Below, one piece after another: positions 51,601 to 58,273 of a stretch of 58,273 bases of DNA. The notes beneath the pieces are model-generated. The model had not been told where the DNA came from and made no database searches. It saw only the letters and a list, made by a program, of their open reading frames with translations. How positions within the stretch are numbered: position 1 is the stretch's first letter; every line of letters starts with the position of its first letter. The stretch comes from an uncultured Rubrobacteraceae bacterium. Lineage in GTDB: Bacteria > Actinomycetota > Rubrobacteria > Rubrobacterales > Rubrobacteraceae. The stretch covers positions 1-58,273 of the forward strand of contig CADCVF010000082.1 of NCBI GenBank assembly GCA_902806095.1, written 5' to 3'. The translations under genes were made by a program, and so were the position numbers.

Positions 51601-54600
51601 TCGCCACTGCACCTCGTACAGCCAGTCGTCGAGGTCCTCCGCGGTGCCACGTTCCGGGTTGGCCTTTAGGGCCTGGAGTCGCATTCCCCGCGCCTCCAGG
51701 ATCACCTGCCCGGCATCGTCGAGCAAGAATACGTCTCCCTCAAGCGCCTCTGTTGTCCCTTCGCCAACCTCTGAGCGCAGGAGCGCGTGGCTCCACACCC
51801 CGATGGCGGGATCGCCGAGGAGCCGCAGCTCGCTCAACCTCACCGGCAGGTATATCTCCCCCTCTTCGGCATCATTCCCCATAAGGGTGGCAGCCAGCAC
51901 CTGGAAGCAGGCGTCTAGCACGGCGGGGTGGATCCTGTAGGCGGACGCCTCGGAAGCCACCGCATCCGGGACGCGCAGTTGGCCTATGGCCTCCCCATTC
52001 CGGCGCCAGATTCTCTCGACCCCCCGGAAGCTGGGGCCGTACTGCAACCCGTGCTTCTCCATTGCCTCGTATAGCTCCTTGGCCGAAGCCTCCACCTTGC
52101 ACCTGGCTCTTATCGCCTCTGGCGACTCGTGCTCCGTCGCCTCGACAGCCGCCTTGTTCGGGCGCACTGTTCCGCCAGCGTGCAGCGTCCAGGGTTCCCC
52201 GTCGGTGGCGCCCGCCGGTGGACTGTAAAGCTGGATGGAGGCGTCGCCGACCATCCGCGGGGAGAGAACCAGCTGCACCTCCCCCTCGCTGTCTTCGGGA
52301 ACGAAGAGAGCCTTTGAGAACTCCATCCCTTCTACGGCATGAGACCCCGGGCCGTAGACCTCCTCCGAGGCGCTTAGGGCCATCTCCAAGTAGGCCGCCG
52401 CCGGCAGCAATGCGACCCCCTGCACCCGATGGTCGCCAAGGTAAGGGAGCAGGTGGGTGTTGAGCTCCATCTCCCAGAAGTGTGTCCGTGAATCGGCTGC
52501 CGACCTGAGGTGCGTCCCGAGCAGGTGTCCCTTCCCGTTCCTTCGCGCGGCCCGCTTCTTCCATCCGTTGCTGGCCTCCGCACCCTCGAGCCAGAAGCGT
52601 TCTCGTTGCCACGGATAGAAGGGCAGCCGGACGCACCGGCTGCCCGGCCAGCCGACCGCCTCCCAGTCCACCGGGTATCCAAGGGTGTGTAGGGCGCCGA
52701 ACGAGCCCAACATCACCACCCGGTCCTCACCCTCGCGGAGGGAGGGCAAGACCCTGCCCTCGCGGCCGAGGTGGCGCAGCCCCTGCTCGACAGCGCCAAG
52801 GAGGACGGGGTGGGGGCTGATCTCCAGAAAGACCTCGTGGCCGTCCTCCGCCAGCCGCTCCACCGCCTTCGAGAAGAGCACGGGTTGGCGCAGGTTTTCT
52901 ACCCAATAGACGCAGTCGAAGTCCCCGCCGTCGCCGGCTTCACCCGTGACGGTCGAGTAGATCGGTACCGACGAAGATTGTGGCCGAATCCCCTCCACCG
53001 CCTTCAGGAGCTCGGGGCGCAAGGGCTCCACCTGCGGGCTGTGGGAAGCGTAGTCCACCTTAATCCAGCGCCAGAAGACGCCCTTCTCCTCGAGCCTCGC
53101 CAGGATCTCCTCGAGCGCTCCAGGGTCCCCGGAGAGCACCGTGGAAGATGGGCTGCTGCTGACGCCGATGGAGACGCAGTCCTCGTAGCCCGCGAGGGTG
53201 CTCTGCGCCTCCTCCAGCGAGAGTGCCACGACGGCCATCCCGCCTCGCCCGCTCATGGACTTCACCAGTCGGCTACGACGGCAGATGATACGGGCAGCAT
53301 CGTCCAAGCTGAGAGCGCCTGCCACGTGGGCCGCCGCAACCTCGCCCAGGCTCTGTCCCACCACCGCGTCAGGCTCGACGCCCCAGGAGCGCCACAGTGC
53401 CGCCAGGGCCACCTGCACTGCGAAGATGGCTGGCTGGATGACGTCGACCTCCTCCAGCCGGGACTGCTCGCCGTCGGCGGCGAGCTCCTCCAGCAAGAAC
53501 CAGTCAACGTACTTTTGGATCACCTTGTCGCAGCGCTCCATTGCCTCGCGGAAGACGGGCTCTTGTTTCATCAGCTCCTGCCCCATGCCGATCCACTGCG
53601 ATCCTTGGCCGGAGAACACGAAGGCCAGCTTCGGACGGCGACCCGGGACCCGGCGGCCGGCGTGTAGGCCGGGACGGAATTCGTCGCTCAAGAACGCCTC
53701 CAACTGCTCGGCCATCTCCTCCTGAGAGGAGCCCAGCGCCACTAACCGGTGGTCGTGGTGGCTTCTCCTGACGCCGGCGGTGTAGCAGATGTCCCGCAGC
53801 GAGGAAATACCTTCCTCGGCCCGCAGGTACTCAAGATGGGCTCGCGCTGCGCCTTTGAGGGCTTCCGGGCTATGGGCGGACAGTGGCAGCAGGTGGGAGG
53901 TCGCTTCAGTTGGAGCCCCCGCTACTACTGGCAGAGCTTCGGGGGCTTCCTCCAGGACGACGTGGGCGTTGGTGCCGGAGATGCCGAAGGAGCTCACCCC
54001 GGCGCGAGCGGAGCCGGGATGGTCCGGCCAAGGGCCAAGCTCCCGTTGGACTACGAGGGGGAGCGCTTCCCAAGGTATGTTAGGATTCGGCTCTTGCAGG
54101 TGCAGGCTGGGCGGGACAGTCTTGTGCCGCAGGGCGAGCGCGACCTTGATCAGGCCGGCTACCCCGGCCGCACCTTCTGCGTGCCCGATGTTGGTCTTGA
54201 CGGAACCGACAACACAGGGAGACCCCTCGTGCCGACCCTCGCCGACCACCGTCCCGAGGGCCTGCACCTCCACAGGGTCGCCAACCGGTGTGCCCGTACC
54301 GTGCACCTCAACGTACTGGACCTCGCCCGGCGAAATACCGGCACTTCGGTAGGCCTCCCGGAACACCGCCTCCTGTCCCGGGCGGCTCGGCGTCATCAAC
54401 AGGCCGCCGGAATCTCCGTCGTTATTGACCGCGCTACCCCGGATAACAGCGTAGATGGGGTCCCCGTCCGCGAGGGCTGAGGATAACCGCTTGAGCACGA
54501 CAACCCCGGCGCCTTCACTGCGCACAAAGCCGTCCGCGCGGGAGTCGCCGAACTTACAGCGCCCGTCGGAGGCTAGCATCTGAGCCCCGGCGAAGCCTAT

Positions 54601-55299
54601 GTAGGGGTGGGGTGAGAGGATCAGGTTGACCCCCCCGGCGAGGGCTACCTTACTCTCCTCGCTCCACAGGCTCTGGCACGCGAGGTGAACGGCGACCAGC
54701 GACGTCGAGCAGGCAGTGTCCACCGTCATGCTGGGTCCCTGCAGACCCAATACGTAGGAGAGGCGTCCAGAGAGCACACTCAAGGCGTTCCCCCCGGCGA
54801 CGTAGATATCGATGTCGGCGATATCTTCGAGTAGGTGGATGTAGTCGGTATTACATGTACCCGCGAATACCCCGGTTCGGCCAGCGTCCAAATCCTCTGG
54901 TACCAGACCAGCGTCTTCGATAGCCTCCCAGGTCACCTCCAACATCAACCTTTGCTGAGGATCCATGGCGGAGGCTTCGCGGGACGAGATTCCGAAAAAG
55001 AAGGGATCGAACTCGTCAATCCCTTCAAGAAAACCACCCCACTTGGTGTTGATCTTACCTGGCATTCCAGGTCTAGGATCGTACACCTCCCCGACGTCGA
55101 ATCGGGTGGCGGGGATTTCTGTGATAGCGTCCACGCCCTCGCGCAGGAGCTCCCAGAAAGCCTCGGGGCCCCTGGCGTTCGGGAACCGGCAGCCGATGCC
55201 AATTATTGCGATCGGCTCCCTCTCCGCCCCTTCCATCCGGAACCTACCATTCTGCGAGCCAGTGGCTGGTCCTGCAACAGAACGTTTCTCCAACTCCAT
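48652..55299 (-). CDS. type I polyketide synthase, KS-AT-DH-ER-KR-ACP
   Basis: 2215 aa, one complete fully reducing module. KS about 27-450: Cys 197 in DTACSTS, His 333 in EVHGTGT, His 373 in NIGHAEG. AT about 555-870: Ser 650 in GQSLGE and the specificity motif YASH at 750-753, usual for methylmalonyl-CoA (malonyl types have HAFH). DH about 935-1220: His 957 in GDHRVQGVALLP and Asp 1129 in HPAVLDACFQ. ER about 1480-1800: NADPH site IHAAAGGVGQAA at 1616-1627. KR about 1815-2000: TGGLGGLG, LDD loop (B-type) and Tyr 1963. ACP about 2085-2170: Ser 2125 in GIDSLMA. The tail VEELSDEEVDTLLRDLVEEG is acidic and helical. No thioesterase, loading domain or NRPS part. Iterative use, as in mycocerosic acid synthase, is likely. 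ATG 55299 has GGGGAGGAG upstream. Confidence 0.95.
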   Translation of the reverse strand: MELEKRSVAGPATGSQNGRFRMEGAEREPIAIIGIGCRFPNARGPEAFWELLREGVDAITEIPATRFDVGEVYDPRPGMPGKINTKWGGFLEGIDEFDPFFFGISSREASAMDPQQRLMLEVTWEAIEDAGLVPEDLDAGRTGVFAGTCNTDYIHLLEDIADIDIYVAGGNALSVLSGRLSYVLGLQGPSMTVDTACSTSLVAVHLACQSLWSEESKVALAGGVNLILSPHPYIGFAGAQMLASDGRCKFGDSRADGFVRSEGAGVVVLKRLSSALADGDPIYAVIRGSAVNNDGDSGGLLMTPSRPGQEAVFREAYRSAGISPGEVQYVEVHGTGTPVGDPVEVQALGTVVGEGRHEGSPCVVGSVKTNIGHAEGAAGVAGLIKVALALRHKTVPPSLHLQEPNPNIPWEALPLVVQRELGPWPDHPGSARAGVSSFGISGTNAHVVLEEAPEALPVVAGAPTEATSHLLPLSAHSPEALKGAARAHLEYLRAEEGISSLRDICYTAGVRRSHHDHRLVALGSSQEEMAEQLEAFLSDEFRPGLHAGRRVPGRRPKLAFVFSGQGSQWIGMGQELMKQEPVFREAMERCDKVIQKYVDWFLLEELAADGEQSRLEEVDVIQPAIFAVQVALAALWRSWGVEPDAVVGQSLGEVAAAHVAGALSLDDAARIICRRSRLVKSMSGRGGMAVVALSLEEAQSTLAGYEDCVSIGVSSSPSSTVLSGDPGALEEILARLEEKGVFWRWIKVDYASHSPQVEPLRPELLKAVEGIRPQSSSVPIYSTVTGEAGDGGDFDCVYWVENLRQPVLFSKAVERLAEDGHEVFLEISPHPVLLGAVEQGLRHLGREGRVLPSLREGEDRVVMLGSFGALHTLGYPVDWEAVGWPGSRCVRLPFYPWQRERFWLEGAEASNGWKKRAARRNGKGHLLGTHLRSAADSRTHFWEMELNTHLLPYLGDHRVQGVALLPAAAYLEMALSASEEVYGPGSHAVEGMEFSKALFVPEDSEGEVQLVLSPRMVGDASIQLYSPPAGATDGEPWTLHAGGTVRPNKAAVEATEHESPEAIRARCKVEASAKELYEAMEKHGLQYGPSFRGVERIWRRNGEAIGQLRVPDAVASEASAYRIHPAVLDACFQVLAATLMGNDAEEGEIYLPVRLSELRLLGDPAIGVWSHALLRSEVGEGTTEALEGDVFLLDDAGQVILEARGMRLQALKANPERGTAEDLDDWLYEVQWRELDSPSQEEVPAFEGEGSWLVLADESDFWRGLRELLVERGERCVVVSQGEAYREREADSYELRAASLEDFKRLLADALGPDQPPLRGVVHLWSLDAAPSEETTLDSLESSALMGCVGGLHLVQSLVGAQAEAGSAGFPRLWLVTRGSQDARDPAPVAVAQAPLWGFGKVVSIELPELRCTKIDLDPGMGPEGTQALFQELWSEGEEDQVALRKDARLAPRLVRYAPEETEERKAVSAAEPFRLEVPKPGILDALELRETERKKPGPGEVEIRVRSVGLNFRDVLIAMDLVPPVLEDSLDIGFECAGEISEVGEGVEGVEIGDSVVAFAPSCLGSFVTTGATFVMPKPEGLSFEEAATVPIAFFTAHYALSHLGRLMEGERVLIHAAAGGVGQAAVRIAQWKGAEIFATAGSAEKRAFLESLGIEHVMNSRSLDFADEVMKLTGGEGVDVVLNSLAGEFIPKSLSILRSGGRFLEIGKVDFLRNTRLDLGLLEQNISFFAIDLSQMMQTQPALSRNLLREAVRYFEEDELEPLPFETFPISKAVDAFRHMAQAKHIGKVIVTLDEDEIRVVPKAEEPVTISPDGTYIVTGGLGGLGLTVARWLIEQGAQHLVLVGRNGPSDAIREVLQELEESGARVVVAAADVAREGQVAKILDEVRREGLPLRGVVHAAGVLDDGILIQQTRERFESVMTPKVDGAWNLHCLTQDDELDFFMLFSSGASVLGSPGQANYVAANEFLDALAHYRRAAGLPAVSINWGAWAEVGLAVREDRAQHLSNQGLVAFTPDQGARLLGRILERNPVQVMAAAVDWTRLLSSYSSPLLSELAGEVNLSNSPSHRRRGDGLTKEKLRAAPPEERRPLAENFLAEQLAAVLRCPTSKVDIHQPLNRLGIDSLMAVELKNRVEADLETSVPVTALLQGPSLSQLATHLLEGLDAPTAADAASVSALGETGEGLVEAQVEELSDEEVDTLLRDLVEEGQEASG

Positions 55300-55680
55300 C
55301 ACGCGCTCCTCCCCGAAGCAGCAGGCAAAACGGCCCAACCAGCGATGTTACGAAACTGTAGCGCTTTGCGTACGGGCCGCCTAAAGGACGAATTATCCGA
55401 GTTTCGAGCAGGCCTTACCGAAAAGGCGGCGAACCGCGCAGAAAAGCGAAGGGGGTCAGCACAAGGACCCACGCAAACGTTTTTCGACCTCCGGGAGAGT
55501 TTCCTTAGCGATTGAACCAAGAGGTAAACCACGTTCGTATAGAGGTTTCGCAAATGCTGCTCATGATTCGATCGTTCCATAACCCCCAAAAGCATCCTCA
55601 GAAGTACGACGAGCGCGCCATCGTAACGTAGCCACCTTGATGGCTCGATTACTTGCAAACGGTGTTGATCGATGCGCCAC
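55300..55680. other. long leader upstream of the PKS operon
   Basis: 381 bp between the candidate promoter and the PKS start with no gene; no riboswitch fold was recognised. Confidence 0.35.
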
Positions 55681-55708
55681 GATATAAGCGTCCCACGCTT
55701 AGTGTCAA
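55681..55708 (-). promoter_or_regulatory. candidate promoter of the PKS operon
   Basis: Minus strand: TTGACA at 55703-55708, 16-nt spacer, TATATC at 55681-55686. Transcription would begin about 375 nt before the PKS start, leaving a long leader. The -35 matches the consensus and the -10 has four of six bases. TTTGACAC also occurs beside the tRNA fragments, so the match could be chance. Confidence 0.45.
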
Positions 55709-55827
55709 ACACTCCGCAGACACCGGTTACCGGAACCTCCCCAGAAGCAGGACGGAACGCGCCGACTTCACAACCGGAAAAACCCGTCAGTGGCTCCAAG
55801 CGCCTATCTCGATCAATGGCTTGCCGC

Positions 55828-56166
55828 CTACGGACGCCGCACCTTATCGTTGGCCGTGGTGGTAAAGGTGTACACGCTGGTTGTGGAAGCCTCGCCCTGT
55901 CCTGCCCAGCTCGCACTGAATGTGTGCGGGACGATGCCCGGGTCGGGTGTGCTGTTGCCCCGATCGAAGCTCACGGTATGGTAAGTGCGCCAGACCTTAG
56001 TCCCGGTAAAGCTCACGTAGTCGAAGTTGGTGATGTCGAGGCCGCCAACGTGAGGACCGACGAGGTCCACGTTGGGCGTCGCGTAGTTGTCCGCTTTCAA
56101 GCTTTCAGCCTCGTGCCGCGTAGGTGAACCGAGCAAGGTTAGCCTGCGGGACCCCAGAGACCCCAA
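55828..56166 (-). other. protein-like frame overlapping the propeller gene end
   Basis: A frame that overlaps the last 62 nt of the beta-propeller gene and then continues with protein-like text (GLDITNFDYVSFTGTKVWRT, YHTVSFDRGNSTPDPGIVPH, SASWAGQGEASTTSVYTFTT), beta-rich and Thr/Ser-rich, as in secreted C-terminal domains. It may be the original C-terminus of the propeller protein, cut off by a frameshift near 56104. Family not recognised. Confidence 0.35.
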
Positions 56167-57388
56167 TGAACCCGCCGCCGACCCATACGTGGTCGCCGAC
56201 CGTCGTCAAAACCCAGGCCCCGTCGTAGTCGGGCCGCTTCTCCTGATCCAGGGAAGGGATCCAACTGCAGTCTACCGCGCCGTTGTCTAGATTCACGGCG
56301 ACGAGACCCTTGAGGTACTTGTCGCCGCAGACCCGCTGGTCGCGCTTGCTTATACCAAAATGACCGCCGATGATGAGTCGGGATCTGTCGGGAGAGAAAG
56401 CCAGACTCTGCGGGTTCCCCACCAGCTTAAAGCGCCACACCAACTTGCGGGAGTTGCCGTCGTCGAGGCGGAACGCCGCGACCCAGTTTTGCCTGGGTCC
56501 GCCGAAACCGGCGTAGAGTCGCGTGGACGTTACCTTGAGGTCCCAGACGGGTACCGGGTCTCTTTTTAACGGTCCGCTCGAAACCGCCCGCCTTGGAATC
56601 GCCCACGGGTTCACGTTGCCCGAGCGCGTGCCGAAGCGCGCCAAACTCCAGCGTTCGGCTGTGGTGCCGTCGGAACCCGTGACGGAGGAGAACGCACCAC
56701 CGGCAAAGATTGTGCCCCTGCCCGAGGCGAACTTCAGCTTGCGAACGGTAGAGTTGGCCTTTGCTTGCCAGTTCGAGTTGAGGCTGCCAGAAGGCAAAGT
56801 GAAGGACGCTAGATTCTCGCGACTCTTACCATTGACCTTTTGGAACCTACCGCCGATGTAGAGTCTGGAGTCGCTCGGTAGTACCGTATACACGACGGAG
56901 GTGCTGCCACCCACCGTCGGGGCGAACGGGCTGACCTTTCCGCCGTTTGCGCGCACCGCGGCGAGGTTCCGCCTCGGCTGACCGTCGACGGAGTTGAATG
57001 TCCCGCCGATATAAACGTGGCGATTCATTACGGCCAGCGCCCGTACCTCCGTTACTCCATCACCGTTATTCACATTGGGATGCCACTTCCTTATGGGAGT
57101 GCCGGTTGCCACGTCTATAGCGGCCACGTTGTTTACCTTAAAGACTTTACCGCCTTGCCCCACCGGGTTCTTTCGCAGCTGCGTGAACTTTCCTCCTATA
57201 TAGAGGGTCTTTTTGTCTGCGGAGAGGGCCTGAGCGTAGACGTTCCCGTTGGTCATCCACGTCTGATCCGGGGTCGGGCGCAAACCCAGCGTGGCGTGGG
57301 CAGACGGGGCCACGGCAACGGCCGCCGCAACGGCTGCCATCACCGCAAGCATTATCATCGAGAAAACCAACCTGAGCTGTATTGTCAT
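56105..57388 (-). CDS. secreted beta-propeller protein (delta-60-repeat-like)
   Basis: 427 aa. A signal peptide (IQLRLVFSMIMLAVMAAVAA, cleavage near APSAHA) precedes six or seven repeats of a beta-propeller with the recurring pattern 'LYIGGxFxxV': KKTLYIGGKFTQLRKNPVGQ, RHVYIGGTFNSVDGQPRRNL, SRLYIGGRFQKVNGKSRENL, GTIFAGGAFSSVTGSDGTTA, SRLIIGGHFGISKRDQ and DHVWVGGGFIGVSG. It is exported and likely binds or scaffolds at the cell surface; no catalytic residues are apparent. ATG 57388 follows GGGAGGGAC. It lies upstream of the PKS operon on the same strand, 1 kb from it. A frameshifted tail may follow at 55828. Confidence 0.8.
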   Translation of the reverse strand: MTIQLRLVFSMIMLAVMAAVAAAVAVAPSAHATLGLRPTPDQTWMTNGNVYAQALSADKKTLYIGGKFTQLRKNPVGQGGKVFKVNNVAAIDVATGTPIRKWHPNVNNGDGVTEVRALAVMNRHVYIGGTFNSVDGQPRRNLAAVRANGGKVSPFAPTVGGSTSVVYTVLPSDSRLYIGGRFQKVNGKSRENLASFTLPSGSLNSNWQAKANSTVRKLKFASGRGTIFAGGAFSSVTGSDGTTAERWSLARFGTRSGNVNPWAIPRRAVSSGPLKRDPVPVWDLKVTSTRLYAGFGGPRQNWVAAFRLDDGNSRKLVWRFKLVGNPQSLAFSPDRSRLIIGGHFGISKRDQRVCGDKYLKGLVAVNLDNGAVDCSWIPSLDQEKRPDYDGAWVLTTVGDHVWVGGGFIGVSGVPQANLARFTYAARG

Positions 57389-58055
57389 CCTACGTCCCTC
57401 CCGCGCATTCGCGCCCAACCACCGATGTCAGCCGATCTCTTCGCCAATGGGTGAGATGCTGATAGATGGCCCCATTAAGTAACAAAATATCACGCTCGTA
57501 TGCACGGTTGCTACATAAAACTCACGGGACCGCCATATCTGGGGGCTCTGGTGGTAGCTATGGTCAATATTGTGGCATTACGGTTATGCGGCCTGCTGCC
57601 ACAGCTCAAACTGATCTACCTCTTCGTCAAGGTGGCTTGTGGGCCGACGTCCGCGCCGTCGCGCAAACTACCCAACCCAAGTCTGGGCTATCTCGACTTC
57701 CACCTCGATTGGAATATGTGACCTCTCAACTTCGAGACGAGACTATTGAGTACGACCTCCATGCTGTTGACTATCGCCTCCTCCAGCCAGATCCCGGCTT
57801 GCTCGAATCGGTCCTCGTCCGCCTCGGCGACTTGCGTTTGGGTTTGCCCCGTCTTCACGGACTGCGCGTATACCTTCCCCACTCCAAAGAGATGAACCTC
57901 AACCGCGACGGCGGTGTCACACCATTTCTGGAGTCCTAACTACCTCCCCCAATCCTCCCTTACGTCACCTGTGTGGTGTCAAAGTCCCCTGCGCTTGCAC
58001 CGAGACGATTTTTCCTTTCCGCGTATCCGGCTTACTTATGCGGAATTGAAGAGGG
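57389..58055. other. window-end stretch without supported gene
   Basis: Contains GTGTCAAA at 57976 and a minus-strand 64-codon frame at 57688-57882 that looks protein-like in places (QTQTQVAEADEDRFEQAGIW) but could not be assigned and lacks a ribosome binding site. No RNA gene. Confidence 0.3.
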
Positions 58056-58090
58056 TGAACGGCGGGGCTCGAACCGGCGTCTATTAGTTG
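58050..58090 (-). repeat. possible decayed tRNA 3' end
   Basis: GGGTGAACGGCGGGGCTCGAACCGGCG resembles the 3' half of tRNA-His (GGGTGACCGACGGGACTCGAACCCGCG) at about 23 of 27 positions, including the T-loop CTCGAACC, but the T stem has a mismatch and the anticodon arm is not recognisable. It may be another integration scar or chance similarity. Confidence 0.25.
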
Positions 58091-58273
58091 GAGGCTTTGC
58101 TGAAAATACTGTTGGGGAAATACTTCGAAGACGAGCCGACCGGGTTCGATGAGATTGATCTCGAGGGGTGGGAGATTGACTTCTGAAAAGGTGTGCGGGA
58201 ACCCATCGATCCCCGAGATCAGTTCAGCGTTACCCTGCACCTCTACGAGTGCCCTGACGCCTATCGGGTGAAC

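Noticed and set aside
51872-52636. 254-codon frame in the same strand as the PKS, second reading frame
   Set aside because: It covers the DH region of the PKS in another frame and is Arg/Gly-rich without motifs; the PKS frame is continuous and carries all active sites.
41313-55299. Assignment of the operon product to sulfolipid-1 itself
   Set aside because: No acyltransferase (PapA), trehalose sulfotransferase signature or FadD-type ligase is present, and the thioester reductase points to an alcohol, not a fatty acyl ester.
57688-57882. 64-codon minus-strand frame near the window end
   Set aside because: Partly protein-like composition but no start signal, family or conserved motif could be named.

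Overview
The window is high-G+C DNA with Shine-Dalgarno-led genes, several GTG/TTG starts and a family mix (PRC-barrel/DUF2382 proteins, tandem Usp, P2A-type ATPase, BadF-type kinase, EamA and SSS transporters, an AfsR-like HTH-ATPase regulator, many IS110/IS630 remnants) that fits a Gram-positive actinobacterium, most plausibly Rubrobacter or a close relative. That assignment is inference; there is no rRNA or ribosomal-protein gene here to fix it.

Layout. (1) 1-9.2 kb: ordinary metabolic and stress genes (creatininase-like protein with altered metal ligands, GNAT, alpha/beta hydrolase, ABM-fold protein, Usp plus Ca2+-type P-ATPase) with two genes in decay, a RibD/DHFR-like gene and a FIST gene, each lacking its middle. 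(2) 9.23-15.81 kb: a 48-bp direct repeat of the 3' half of tRNA-His bounds a 6.5-kb element; the right end carries the complete tRNA-His(GTG). Inside are a SnoaL-like protein, a divergent HTH-ATPase-TPR regulator, an alpha/beta hydrolase, a 5'-truncated DUF2382 gene and a dead IS110; no integrase remains. (3) 15.8-32.0 kb: a DUF2188-PRC-DUF2382 protein, a diguanylate cyclase, an unusual SnoaL-SpoIIE phosphatase fusion, then an amino-sugar type operon (KbaZ/AgaZ, AgaS-like isomerase, BadF-family kinase, EamA permease), a PepSY protein, a lipoprotein phosphoesterase, a Ser-rich stalk protein, a dienelactone hydrolase, a MITE-like repeat, and an FAD oxidoreductase with a small accessory protein and a sodium/solute symporter. 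(4) 32.15-36.99 kb: a small island between two 3' fragments of tRNA-Arg(TCT), carrying a tyrosine integrase and three toxin-antitoxin loci in different states of repair. (5) 37-58 kb: an IS110 copy, an amidase fragment, a GT1 glycosyltransferase and a tightly coupled six-gene minus-strand operon.

The main discovery candidate is that operon (41.3-55.3 kb). A single fully reducing type I PKS (KS-AT-DH-ER-KR-ACP) is followed by a stand-alone thioester reductase, a ceramide-glucosyltransferase-like GT, a sulfotransferase, an MMPL exporter with a coiled-coil tail and an Sfp-type phosphopantetheinyl transferase. Five of the six gene junctions can be read directly; four are overlaps of 4-8 nt and one is an 18-nt gap. 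The set reads as a pathway: build a (probably methyl-branched) acyl chain, release it reductively as aldehyde/alcohol, glycosylate, sulfate and export it. This resembles a cross between mycobacterial sulfolipid loci (PKS, sulfotransferase, MmpL) and cyanobacterial heterocyst-glycolipid loci (PKS, thioester reductase, GT, PPTase). The product is not known from sequence.

The mobile history is visible: tRNA 3' fragments, similar arm-like sequence next to two of them, three IS110/IS630-derived scars, and toxin-antitoxin remnants. Most other open frames in this G+C-rich sequence are shadows of the genes listed.
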